In this document: one piece after another, positions 45,694 through 56,631 of the stretch
Numbering within the stretch: position 1 is the stretch's first letter
Layout of the letters: every line of letters starts with the position of its first letter
Source of the DNA: Capniomyces stellatus
Lineage: Eukaryota; Kickxellomycota; Harpellomycetes; Harpellales; Legeriomycetaceae
Assembly: GCA_001661515.1 (NCBI GenBank)
Contig: LUVW01000006.1
Location: 224,608-288,607 of the forward strand
Reading direction: 5' to 3'
DNA length: 64,000 nucleotides
Program-made: the position numbers and the translations under genes
Notes under the pieces: generated by a model
Databases searched by the model: none
Told to the model about the DNA's origin: nothing
What the model saw: only the letters and a program-made list of their open reading frames with translations

Positions 45694-46353
45694 TTACAAA
45701 TGGAGCTCAATCTTTTTGCCATCAGCAGTCAATATATAAAACTCGTCAGTTTCCCAAGTGTTTAGCGAAATGTCCGATCTGTGGCATCGCAAATACAGCT
45801 TCCCAACCTCTTTCTTCGTCCCGATTACATCAAAGCAGACATCAACAGTTCCCCTAATATTGTTGACTTCGCCTGAAATCTGTGATAGGATTGAAGGGAA
45901 ATCTAATTCGTAGCCCATAGCCTCAATTACTTCTTTAGAATGTCTTGCAATAAACACAGATGCTGTGACAGCGCTTGAGGTCATTTTTGTGTAGTTAAAA
46001 GAGTAGTTTATTCCAACAGCCCAGGTAGTAGCTGCCAGTATAAAGAAAAATATAAGCTCCTTCCTCCTGCTTTTTGGCTCTGGGAGGTCTCTTTCTACTG
46101 TAAACCTTGGATTGTCTGCCCTTGCTTCCGAGATTGCAGGATTATACTTTTCAACAATGATTTTCTCGACAGGAATTGACGTAAACACTTTATTGAATCT
46201 AATCGCGGCGCTCGATAACAGCCTAATTTGACTGTTGATTTGGATGCATTGCTTGTTTAAGGCCACATTTACTTGTTTTTTTAGAATAAATTTAAAACAT
46301 TTATCAAGGCTGCTGATGCCCATTCGGTTTCTATAGCTGCTCAGTAAACTCAT
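45694..46353 (-). CDS. COA1: COA1-type mitochondrial inner-membrane protein (COA1/TIM21 superfamily)
   Basis: Single-exon, 219 aa. The N-terminus (MSLLSSYRNRMGISS..KCFKFILKKQ) is basic and suits mitochondrial import. One membrane helix (ELIFFFILAATTWAVGINYSF) is followed by FNYTKMTSSAVTASVF. The intermembrane-space domain has DFPSILSQISGEVNNIRGTVDVCFDVIGTKKEVGKLYL (split here for description) and a WETDEFYILTADGKKIEL end. This domain is shared by COA1, an early cytochrome-c-oxidase assembly factor, and TIM21 of the TIM23 translocase. The FNYxK-SS-V segment right after the helix favours COA1. The presequence is unusually long (about 100 residues before the helix). Confidence 0.72.
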   Translation of the reverse strand: MSLLSSYRNRMGISSLDKCFKFILKKQVNVALNKQCIQINSQIRLLSSAAIRFNKVFTSIPVEKIIVEKYNPAISEARADNPRFTVERDLPEPKSRRKELIFFFILAATTWAVGINYSFNYTKMTSSAVTASVFIARHSKEVIEAMGYELDFPSILSQISGEVNNIRGTVDVCFDVIGTKKEVGKLYLRCHRSDISLNTWETDEFYILTADGKKIELHL

Positions 46354-47052
46354 TCTGAATAGCCTCTGCTTAATTCCAACCTCTATAAATTCTATAATTA
46401 ATTATGTAAATATAAACAAGCAAAAGATAAAAAAGAAGAGTTTGTATTCTAAAGACCAAAGAATTGCTCTGTTGTGCAAGTTGCTTTGTTGTGATAGCGC
46501 CTTTTTTTTTCTTCTCGCTTTAATATCCAAATCGCAAATAAAACTTTTTGATTTTAACGTTCAATCTCCAAAATTAACTCTGAATATTTCGCAATTTCAA
46601 AAATAGGCTTATCAAATAGAAATGGGTTCGTTTGTGTTTTTTGGCTCGAAATTCTTTCTTTTCCCAACCAATTTCCTCACTCCCGTCACTTTGCATCCAA
46701 TAAAACGGGTTCAAATAGTTATTAGCATTTTTATTAGAAGCTATGATAATACGAGTTCAGCCAAACTCAAGACTTTGGCTTGTTTTTATAGAAATTTGAT
46801 TTAGAATTACCAGGAGTTTAAGTGCGCAGATTTTAGGTTGCGTGATTATTAACTAGAAGGGTGCTCTTTTATTTGTAAAGGAAAAGAATAGCCATAATGG
46901 CCTGGTAAACTAATGCAAGCTGGCAGCAATGATTGGTATTATGCTCAGCTAAAAATTTGCTTTAAAAAGTTCAGGTAAAATAAGGCAGAAGATGTAATGA
47001 AAAATACAATGATAATAAAAAACTACACACACACACACACACACTTGCTAAA
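46354..47052. other. intergenic, no gene seen
   Basis: AT-rich sequence with a (CA)n dinucleotide run at 47024-47045. It holds the COA1-type promoter and the 3' UTR of the gelsolin-like gene. Confidence 0.5.
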
Positions 47053-50000
47053 CTAGGAGTCGCCAACCAGCGATGTGGATCGGCTAGGCGGAAGGACATG
47101 TGCATCTTGGTTTGCAAGTTCATGCTCAAAGTCAAGATTGGTCTTTTTCTCAAATGGATTTACCACGCTGTCCCAGTCATAGAACTGGTTCTTAAACGCC
47201 ACATGTTCGAATTCGCCAAACTCGTACCAAACCTTTGAGTCTTCTTGTTTGCGTGTTCTAAATATGTGATAAAGAAGCTCCTATAGTGTTGATACACACA
47301 ATATTACAAATGTTTAGTCAAATTTGTGTTGTATTCTGAATCTCAAGCATCATGGTATGGTGCTATAAACGTATTGACTGTGGGAAGTGGTTATTAACGA
47401 GAGCTAACTTACATCTGCACAATCGAAATCCTCCTTGTTTTTCATTATGAACCTTTTATTTTTACTCCATATGAATATATCGTCAAAGGTGTCAAGGACA
47501 ACAAAGCAGTCGTTGGGGATTTTTAAAAGTTCGATAGCTGATATCTCATAGTCGCTACAAATCACAGTGACATGTTTGGTTTTTGGGCATACTCTATGTA
47601 ATCCGTATTAATCAGTCAGTCAATCAATTAGTTAGTCAATTATTCAGTTAGTCAATTATTCAGGTAGTCAATCAATAAATCAATCAATTTACAAGTTTGC
47701 TGATTTTGCAAATCACATGCCAAGTTAATGCATAACATCACAACAAAGCGAGTGAACGATTTAATCAGCTATATGTAAACACAACACTTACCCATATAGC
47801 GCCATCTTTCTATAAGATATGCAGGTTTGTGCTGTAGCACTGTTGTTGCCCGACTGTACACCATCGCCGACCAATTTATGTTTGATGCTCTTGTGGAAGG
47901 CATCGCTGAGCAATTTTCTATACTCACAAAAGTGGAGCCAGTGTAAAAACTGTCTGTTCTTTGAGCTTGGACTGCTATCCATTCCCAGCATCACAACGGC
48001 AGCGCTTCCATTTATTTCGTTTTCGCGAATGTCAAATGCGATGTTTAAACTTAATTTCTGAACCTGTTCAGATGAATTTGATCCTTGCCACAAGTAAACC
48101 ACCTTTTCAGACAAGGGCCCTCCGTCAACAGAACATGTCCCATTGTGCAGCTTTTCAACACTCAAAAATTCCTCTTCCAGCGATGCATTTCCAGAGCCAA
48201 CAACAGACTTTCGACCGTGACCAGGTATGTTGGGAACAAGGTTGTCTTGATCCATTTTTGTTAAGCTGTTTACATATCCAGAGTACAAAATAAAACAGTC
48301 ATCCGGATTTATGGACTGTGTTGAAACAGGCACTGATCTAATTCTCCCATTAGACGAATGCGAGATACTAAGCATGATCCATTCCCTATTTGAACTGATG
48401 TAGTATATCTGTTCCTTTTCGATGTTGGAGATTTCTTGCTTGATGGCATCGTTTAGCCGCGCTTTTCTAAGCTCGTTTTTAAAGCTAATACTACTAAATT
48501 CAATATCGGTGTCTGAACCCGAATCAGACTCCAAGTTGTTGTAATAACTGTCGTTAATGTACGCCTTTGTGCTTATACTGTCGTTCTATTTAATCAGTTT
48601 GGAGTTTTTTTTTAAAAAAAAATAAAATAGGGAAAAATCAATTAAAGTCCTAATACCAAATTCAGTTTGTTTTATTACTTTTATTTCTCATTTCAATGGC
48701 AGTTTAGAGTTCTGGAGGTTTGATGAAATAAGGCGTGATAAAATAGTAAACACGAAGCGATTCTGTTTTGTGTTAAATTAACTTACCGATGCGCTATCAA
48801 TGAACTGGAACTCGGGCAATATCTTGCTGTATTGGTAGTTTGAGTTTAATTCTTCCTCTGAGGTTTCGTTTTCGGTAAAAAATCTACTGTTGAAATAATA
48901 AAATGTCGTTTTAGTATAATTCTTAAACATTAAACCACAAAAATTTGGTGCCAGATAATATACATCAAAGAATAGTCACAAGACAAGACAAATTTAAATC
49001 AAAAAATTCGGTATATTCAATAAGCTCTCACCTGTAATAGCTATCATTGCCCACCATTTCCTCATCATTCTCATATATCGTCTCCAACTTTGAAAGCTCT
49101 CTGTAAAGCTTCAAAAATTTGGACGTTTTGCTTGGTCGCAGTACTCTTGGTCTAGCTGATCTGCTGTTAATACGCTCCTTTATTGTTGCTTCAAAATCAG
49201 TAATTTGGTCCTTTTTGGCTGTCACAACAGCTTTTTTAGGACTAGCCAAAGGTGTTTCATTGTTTGGTATTGATTTATTTTCCGTCACAACCCCTGGTGT
49301 GGTGCATTTTTCTCCAGGTGGGTTTATTTTCGACAAAGACGTTGGCTTATTGATCTTTTTAACGTTTTTAATGGTACTGACATTGACATTGAAATCGACA
49401 TTGAAATCGACACCGTTATTATTGTTTTCCTCTGTGTTTGAAGAGCCAAAGTATCTACTTTGATCCAAGTTATTGCTGTGCTCCCTCTTTTTCAACTCAT
49501 CGAAGTTTGTTGTCACTTCGGCTGGTATCAGGCTGGCATTATAGCGAATGGATTTTTTGGGCTTGTTTTTGCCATTTCTTTTATCTCTCTTGGTGTGGCC
49601 CTTTCTGTAGTTTTTTTCTGACTCGGCGCTCTAATATGCATTAAGTATATAGTTAAAGCCATGCTGGTGCGCGTATTGTTGTTTGTTAATGTCTACCATT
49701 TACACAGCCTTACCTTTAAAACCACACTGTTGCTGTCGGTTGGGGTTGTGTCTTGGACTTTTTGAGCCTTCTCGGAACCACTCGAGTCAAATTGCATCGC
49801 TTTGTCCGCGTCGCAGCTAGCTGAATTATCCTTTGAGTCGTTAAATTCAACCTCAATTGCACCTACCTGCAGCTCCTTATTTTCTTTATTTATAGTACAC
49901 GTGGCGTCATTCAGTGTTGGTACACAGTCGACTTCAATATCCAAGCTTATGTCTTGGATTGAGACCGATCTTTCAACTCGTCTGAATCGATTGTTGCTCT

Positions 50001-50280
50001 CTTCAGAGTCTAGCGCATCTCGTTTAATAGAATTTGAGGATTTTGCCTTTATCAAATATTTTTTGGTGCGGTGTCTTTCTGTCAAACTTTTGCCTAAACA
50101 TTTTATTAACACGCAGCGTTTAGCCCAAAATTATACCATCGACAAGTACAAATTTTATATGCATTTGGTATAGATAACCTATACGAAGAATGTGTAACCA
50201 TCATATTCATCTTTCTTTCGCCTAATCTTCTACTACTTACCTCGTTTGATATAGTATACGTTTCTATCGGAAGACATCAT
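47053..50280 (-). CDS. gelsolin-repeat protein, supervillin/villin-like
   Basis: Seven exons in phase: 50280..50241, 50093..49714, 49630..49032, 48886..48787, 48585..47792, 47593..47413, 47280..47053, giving about 773 aa. The first 430 residues are disordered, Lys/Ser/Asn-rich, with SRYFGSSN, RPRVLRPSKTSKF and acidic tracts. Two gelsolin-like repeats follow. Repeat A (about 440-590) has SINPDDCFILYSG, then an insertion of about 55 aa, then VVYLWQGSNSSEQVQKLSLNIAFDI. Repeat B (about 640-773) has IPNDCFVVLDTFDDIFIW and a terminal FKNQFYDWDSVVNPF, the supervillin-type ending. These folds bind actin and Ca2+ in gelsolin and villin. No villin headpiece follows repeat B. A cortical actin or membrane adaptor role is inferred. 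Confidence 0.72.
47605..47690. repeat. AGTCAATTATTC-type repeat in an intron
   Basis: Degenerate tandem units (CAGTCAATCAATTAGTTAGTCAATTATTCAG-like, in fact 12-20 bp periods) lie between exons 5 and 6 of the gelsolin-like gene. Confidence 0.65.
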
Positions 50281-52483
50281 GGCTTTTGAAATGGTTGGTT
50301 GTGACACTAGCAGCTAGGTTTACTGAAATGATGGCGTTTGGTTGTAACAAATATATCAATTTGCTTTATTTAATTAATGATGTTGCTGTTGCTATTTAGG
50401 TTTTTGGCGGTCAGTGATATCACCAGTACTAATCGGATTATAGTAGTAGGTATTAAAGTACAAGTAACAAGGTTAGGAGGATATAGACATTGATTTTTTT
50501 CTTTGGAATCATGGAGCCTTAGATGTGGTAGCCAGCATGATATATATCTGGCTTTGTTACCATCTGAATGAATCTCCCGAAAGCTTTCACAAACATTTAT
50601 TTTAGTATACTATTATTCTGCCATTCCTGATTTATTAATATACCTTTTTTAAGTATAACATTTCAAACCCAAATCCAAGCCCAAGACCAACCCTAAATTC
50701 AAACATGTAACATTATTGAGATGTTTTCCATTTTGATTATGAAAAATGTCAATTCACTCATTATTCAGTTGAGGATATTTGCAATTGCCTACAAAGTTAA
50801 ACCAAAATTAGCCAAAATTAATCAAAGTTAGGATAGGTAATTTAGAAATTGTTCTAGTTGTTAGAGTTTTATATCCCAAGAATGGGGTTTAATTATTTAA
50901 ATTGCATTGTTAGTTTAATTTCATACTACCTGACCATTTGACTTCCTGATCATTTGGCTATTTGAACTTTGACTATTTGAGTTTTGACTGTTTGGCTATT
51001 TGAATTTTGAATTTTGAATGCAGTCTATTTTAAATACACAATTATAGTAGACAATACAACTTGCATTGTTCAACCCAGGAAATGTTGAGATTAAAATTTG
51101 AAAATTCTTAATTATTTGGTTTTGCATATATGCAAAACCATGTCAGATGAATACCTTTGAATTCTTGTAAAGGGGAGAAACTCTGTAAAGCATCCTAGCG
51201 ACACAAAACTATTAATACTAGAGCCTGACTTATTAATCCATTCACAGTTTAAAAACAAGGCATTAACCAACAGTACCAATTTACTAGCAAAAAGTGACGA
51301 CTATAACAGTTTTGGCTTTACAGATAGAAACACGTTCAACATTAAACGCAGTTTTAGTTTATACTATTTGGGTCGGCTTCGGCATCAGTGTCGGTGTTAA
51401 TTTTGGTATTTCCAGCACCTTTAATATCTCTGAATCGACGAAAGCAACCTGTTTTATCAGCCATATTATTACACATTAGTAACCAGTTTACCACGTTCAA
51501 TCGCAACTTCCATTCTATAGTGCACCGATCCTATGTATTTTTTGCCACTTTTTGAGCTTAGTTATTTGTTGATATATTTGAAAAAAAACGTGGCTGCGGG
51601 TCAAGCTCGGCTTTAATGCTGATTGTACCTGTTCCCTCTCATCTTTAATAAACCATATATTTGTTGTGTTTGCCAGTCCATTTGCTTTACCCAACTCTTT
51701 ACTCGAGTGCGCTATCTCCAATATAACTGCGCCAAATTAACATTATTTCTCGCTTATTTTTATAGTTGTAATAGTCTCCAACATTGCTTTTCGCCGCTCT
51801 CAAGAATATACATATATATAAATCAACAATAGCAACCACACACTTTGTTTAAAATATTTGCATACACATCAAAGCGATGATTAAAAAGATAAACTTTAGG
51901 ATTTTTTTTGTACTATTGTTGTTTTGGTTAACTCTTTTTTAAAAGCAATGGAACTCGGTCTATAAGCAGAACGTGATTCTATTCAGCCGATGAGTTTACA
52001 TTAGGAGCTGTAGTCTAGAAAAAAGGCAAGCTGTGTAAATAAAGTGTAAGACTAAAACATGGTGCTGTGCATTGTTTGTTAGTCCAGTCTGATAAACCCG
52101 GCATCCATCGATCTGTTTTGGTCTGAGTTGTGTTTGTCCAGAGATAGTATTGAAACAGGCTTTACTCGGGTCTATTTTTGGAGTTTCAAGCTATCAATAC
52201 TCGGTATTCTTTTTTTTTCGATATTATTTTTTGTTGTTGCTCAGCTATATCTCTAGCTGCGAGTTGATGCACTTTAAACATATTGACGGCTAGTATAAAA
52301 TCTTTGGTCTGATATTTTGGGATTGTAGCTTGTTTTTTCAGGAATGGCCAACAATACTCAATAACCCCCCCCCCTCCCAACACTACTACTAGATAAACAA
52401 GATAATTCCAAGAAACATGTACAAAAAACATCTAAAAACAGTCTATTATGAACCAATACATACAGCCAAACCCCAGCAAGGTA
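50281..52483. other. intergenic; possible unresolved minus-strand gene
   Basis: The left half (50,281-51,250) is AT-rich with TTTGACTATTTGA-like repeats at 50,930-51,015. The right half shows several minus-strand pieces that look coding but do not assemble: a frame at 52431..52186 (TM-like start, then DFILAVNMFKVHQLAARDIAEQQQ), one ending DAGFIRLD-stop near 52088, one at 51721..51515 (LANTTNIWFIKDEREQ before a GT donor), and one at about 51463..51350 after an AG. The first starts 53 bp after the hydrolase stop. Treat all of these as unproven. Confidence 0.3.
50930..51015. repeat. short degenerate repeat TTTGACTATTTGA
   Basis: Four to six imperfect copies of ACCATTTGACTTCCTGATCAT / GACTATTTGAGTTTTGA type units in non-coding DNA. 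Confidence 0.5.
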
Positions 52484-53818
52484 TTATACATTGTTGTGTC
52501 TAGAAATAAAATCCAGCGCCAGCCTGCTCACTTCGCCTAGAGGATATAGCATTTTCCCACCGCCAACTACGCGGACATACTCCTGTGCTTTGCTATGTGT
52601 GTTCAGCAAAGTAGCTTTTCTTTGTTCCTCTATTAGCAGTGATTTTGAATTCAGTTTTCCCTTGTTATACTCTGATAGTGTAGAGCTTGTGGAGATGCAA
52701 CATATGGGGGAGTTCACAAAGCCCCACTGCTTTTTAACCTCGGACTCGTTTTGCATAAATCCGTGTAGCTTGATCAAATCCGACTTGATTCCATCTTTGC
52801 GGTACTCCATCTGGGAGAACAGCGCGCCTATGTCCTCGTACTGTCTGGATAACACTGGGTCGTCTTCTATTTCTTTTATTGCAGCTGGCCCGCACACCTC
52901 TGCAATGAAGTTCCTAAACCGTGTGCTTTCAGGGCCGCCTGAAATTCGATTGTAATAGTATCTATTTTGTATGAACGACGGTAAATATTTGACCTTGAAT
53001 AGGTCGTTAACCAGCGATGTGAAGCTCGGAATGTTTAGCACGGGATCAATAAGAACTAAACTTCGAACCCGGTCCCGAAACTGCGGAAGCGAGGCCAACT
53101 CCAAAGCCAATACTGCAGAGGTATTGTGCGACACAATCCGAACTGATCTAATAGACAGCTTATCTAGCAAACGAATAATCGCCAATGCCTCTGCAAGATA
53201 TGAATCCTCAACAGTTAACGTAGAGTCCAAAAACCCTGGCCTTGATATGTTTAGTAGCCCTAAAGGCAGTTGTGAATGTCTATTGTTGCGAAAGTCGGAT
53301 CTGTCTTGTGGTGACTTTAGAAATCCAGGGGAGAAAGTATCAAAGGTGTTAAACTCATCTAAAGTCGCTTGCTGAGAAACACCGGCGCCGTGGCTGGTGT
53401 GAGTGCCCTGGTTGTATTCTATTATATTATTCGAGGACTGTATTTTTGAATTAGCCATGTGTGCAATCCCACTCGCCATCCATCTTGAAGCATCAAAGCC
53501 GCCCGGAGTTGTGCCATGCAAAAAAAGAACACAGGGTAGATTTCTTATTGATAGGTCTAAATGTGACTGGAATTGAGGCTGAGGGAGTAGAAACGGCTGT
53601 GGGAAAAAGCTTGACGCTTTGAACGAGTACTGTACAGAGATGGTGGAATCTGGGTTTAGGAATTCCAATTTCTTTGCTCGCATCCTATCATAAAATGTAG
53701 GTTTAGGCTTTGAGCGTTTCAACTGCCGGCCGGCCGAAACCGTCATTGTTGCGTGATTGAATCTTAGTAACCTCGATACATGTTTTTCCCAGTTTTTGTA
53801 GCTCGAGTATTCTGGCAT
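52484..53818 (-). CDS. alpha/beta-hydrolase-fold protein with degenerate catalytic triad
   Basis: Single-exon, 444 aa from an ATG at 53818. The frame stays open for about 20 codons upstream without another ATG, so an upstream exon cannot be excluded. The fold is recognisable. Oxyanion-strand motif CVLFLHGTTPGGFDASRW is at about 96-113, NISRPGFLDSTLTVED at about 190-205, the nucleophile elbow RIVSHNTSAVLALELA at about 227-242, then VRSLVLIDPVL, and a C-terminal VVGGGKMLYPLGEVSRLALDFI. In active members the elbow is GxSxG and the late motif carries the catalytic His. Here the elbow is S-H-N-T-S, with Asn232 at the nucleophile position, and the His position is Lys422. A cap domain spans about 263-370. 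It is probably a non-catalytic relative; substrate or ligand is unknown. Confidence 0.72.
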   Translation of the reverse strand: MPEYSSYKNWEKHVSRLLRFNHATMTVSAGRQLKRSKPKPTFYDRMRAKKLEFLNPDSTISVQYSFKASSFFPQPFLLPQPQFQSHLDLSIRNLPCVLFLHGTTPGGFDASRWMASGIAHMANSKIQSSNNIIEYNQGTHTSHGAGVSQQATLDEFNTFDTFSPGFLKSPQDRSDFRNNRHSQLPLGLLNISRPGFLDSTLTVEDSYLAEALAIIRLLDKLSIRSVRIVSHNTSAVLALELASLPQFRDRVRSLVLIDPVLNIPSFTSLVNDLFKVKYLPSFIQNRYYYNRISGGPESTRFRNFIAEVCGPAAIKEIEDDPVLSRQYEDIGALFSQMEYRKDGIKSDLIKLHGFMQNESEVKKQWGFVNSPICCISTSSTLSEYNKGKLNSKSLLIEEQRKATLLNTHSKAQEYVRVVGGGKMLYPLGEVSRLALDFISRHNNV

Positions 53819-54674
53819 TGATTCTATTTCATATACTTGGTCTAGCTTTGGCTCCAGATGTGCTCCGTTTATGTATTAAAAGCACCTAGCTAAATTTGAT
53901 TATTGTGTTTTATTTTTACGAGTAAAGAAAACAACAGTGTGTTAAAACAACAGTGTGTGGATAAAGTAGATTAGTTGCTTTAAATTGTCTTTATGAAGAG
54001 TTTTGAAAAACGGTTGTTGGCAAAATAGTAACAAGCTAGAAATTGTATAAACTCAGCTTATTTGCTTTTACTCGCCAAACCCAAAGAAATGGTGAGAATA
54101 GATGGCGTTGTTTCTATTCGCTAGTTTTGAACTGAAATTAATCCTTTAAAAGGGGCCAAAAAGGATATTTTGATTCACTGGCTAGTTAAATTCTGCAGTT
54201 TGACATTACGAATGGAAATCGCGCAATTAAAGATACTGGGAAGGACCTCTTTTTTACTCGAAGCCATTCCCGTTTCGGCACATTTTTTTATTTATGTATT
54301 GCTAAAATTGAGTAGACTTGATCAAAAAAAGAAAGAAAAAAAATCAATAGTGGATTGGAAAAAAAAGTGTTAGAACGATAAATCAATTGCTTAAATCGGT
54401 TTAATTTCAACTTTAATGTTTAAATAGATATTTTTGTTTAGTCTAAACGTTGTTCAAACACTGTAAAAGCGAAAAAATAAAAAGGCAGACTAAGGCCAAG
54501 GTTAGAATCGAATCATTAACAAACAAGCACTTTGCAATAAACGGGCCAAAGTTTGGTGACAGGGACAGCAAGTGCAAGCAAAAAAAAAAAAAATAGAGAG
54601 AGAAAAGGGAAAAGGAGGAAAAGTAACAGAGAGAATAAAAGAATATCACAAAGACACTGTGATCTTTAATAGAA
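53819..54674. other. divergent intergenic region
   Basis: AT-rich with poly-A tracts near 54,310-54,370 and 54,580-54,620. It presumably holds the promoters of the hydrolase-like and PPR genes. Confidence 0.5.
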
Positions 54675-56418
54675 ATGATCTCAAATGCAAAAAGCAGAGT
54701 TAGTTTTGGGATTGTGAGTAGGATCGGTAGAATAATAAGTTTAAAAAATCAAAGCAGAAGCTACAACAAAAAGAATTCAGAGCAGAGCAGCAAGAGCGTC
54801 GATTTGATAAACATAGCTTTTAAAGGAAAGTTTGGCGATGCAAAAGGATTGAAAAACATAAAGAGTGACTATAAAAAAAAGCAGGATCCGTACATTTTGG
54901 TGGAGAAATTTGATGATTTAATAGCAAAGAAAAAATATGAAGCGGCATACCTTATACCAACACAATTCACCAACAGTTCGCAGTCAGTTGTGCTATGGAA
55001 TCGAGTAATATTTGAGCGGGCCAAGAATGGAGACAGGGTTGAGGCTTTGAAGGCATTTAGAGAGGTAAAGAATCCAGTGTATTAAAGATAAGTAAATGTG
55101 AATTGGAATAGAGTAAAGGATAGTTGCTAAAAAGAATAGATGGTATTTTGGTGTGATGGGTATTAAATAGATGCGAAAAAGGGCGTTTGAGCCAACGGAG
55201 CGCACTTATACAGGTTTGTTGATAGCGTACGCGAGGTCCAAGTCCTCGTATGCCATAAAGGAGGCGCGGGAGATTTACGACACGCTTGAGGAGAAATTTG
55301 GACAAGTAAACTTGATAAACACGAATGCAATGTTGTTGGTTTACGCTATGCACGGCAACACGTTTGGAATGGAGGAGCTTTACCAAAAGATGCCAAAAAC
55401 AGGACCAAACGCGCCTGACTTGATTACATACACAACGATTCTGAAGTATCATCGAAGGAATTTATGCGACTCTTTGCTGCACGAGAGTGAGAGCAGGAAC
55501 AAAGCCAAAGACGGGGATAGATTCAGGTCTGGAAACGAGGGTGTAAAGCCCAGGTTTGGAAATAGTTCAGGCATATTCAGATCTAAGATTAGTGGAGAGG
55601 CCATACCTGGAAACCCACTTGACAAGGAGCACGCCAGTTTAAATACGTACGACAAAGGCTTAAACAGCAACACTAGTAGTGGTGTTGGCTTTGGCACCGG
55701 ACTTGACGTTGAGGCTGGTGTTGGGGGGACAGGTTCAAAGGTCGAGAAGCAGTTTGAGAGTCCCAAAAAGATCATGGACACCATACTGAATATCTGGAAA
55801 GATTTCGTGTATGACTTCAACGTCCGAAAAGAACTAAACAAAGACCCAAAAAACACAGGCAAAAAAACAGCTCTGCTTTCGGTTGATGCGGTGCTAGTGA
55901 ACTGCTTGCTAAGCTCAGCACGCGAGTATTCGTTTTATCATGGCTTATCAAGCGAAAGCAGAAAAGTCTTGAAGTTTGTCGAGTCGGTTTACTTGGAAAC
56001 TGAGGCTGTAGATGTACACAGCAAAACCCCCTACAAAAAACCAAATACGCACACAACAGCCCCTCAGCTTCAGGACTCTCAGCTTCAAGAATCCCAGCCA
56101 AAGCCGCGCAAATACATCAAGCCAATGATCGACAGCGTTGCAATCAGACCCACAAAAAACAAAGAAACTTTAAAAATCCTTGACAACCGAACTCTAGATC
56201 TGTATCTAAAAGTTGCCCAATCCGAAAACCAATATTTCAGGGCCATCAGAATCTGGAACTACTCGCAGACTTTGCCCAAGGAGGAGTTCACTGCTACTGC
56301 TGAAAACTATCTAAACTACTTTAGACTCATGAAAAAGAGACTAGCTCTTTACAAAGTCGGGACACCGGTGGAGATCACTCGGAAAAGAAGAATGGCACCA
56401 AAAAATAGGGTTTACTAG
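54675..56418 (+). CDS. PPR-like protein, probably mitochondrial
   Basis: Two exons in phase: 54675..55064 (donor agagag|gtaaag) and 55171..56418 (acceptor taaatag), about 545 aa. The N-terminus (MISNAKSRVSFGIVSRIGRIISLKNQSRSYNKK) is a strong mitochondrial presequence. PPR-type helical repeats run from about 100 to 250: VVLWNRVIFERAKNGDRVEALKAF, TERTYTGLLIAYARSKSS, NTNAMLLVYAMHGNTFGMEELYQ and DLITYTTILKYH. A long low-complexity insertion (about 260-330, Gly/Asn/Ser-rich) separates these from a further helical part with TLDLYLKVAQSENQYFRAIRIW and a basic tail. It is likely a mitochondrial RNA-binding or ribosome-associated factor. No specific orthologue assigned. Confidence 0.75.
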
Positions 56419-56631
56419 CATTTTTTTTTCTTTCTCAAATGCCATTGAACAAATAAACTACTTTACTCTCCACAGCCTTTATTTTTGTTTCTATACGATT
56501 GTATATAATAATCCATTTAAAATATAGACGATCATCATTACGATTTAAAAAAAAAAAAAAAAATACATTCACATACACATATATAAATATCTACAATTAT
56601 CTTGTTTGTAAACAATAAATCTAGTATAAGT
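56419..56631. other. convergent 3' spacer
   Basis: Short AT-rich gap with an A17 run at about 56545-56562 between convergent genes. Confidence 0.5.

Noticed and set aside
45694..46353. TIM21 assignment for the COA1-type gene
   Set aside because: The domain is shared, but the FNYxK-x-SS-V stretch directly after the membrane helix is closer to COA1; kept as an alternative only.
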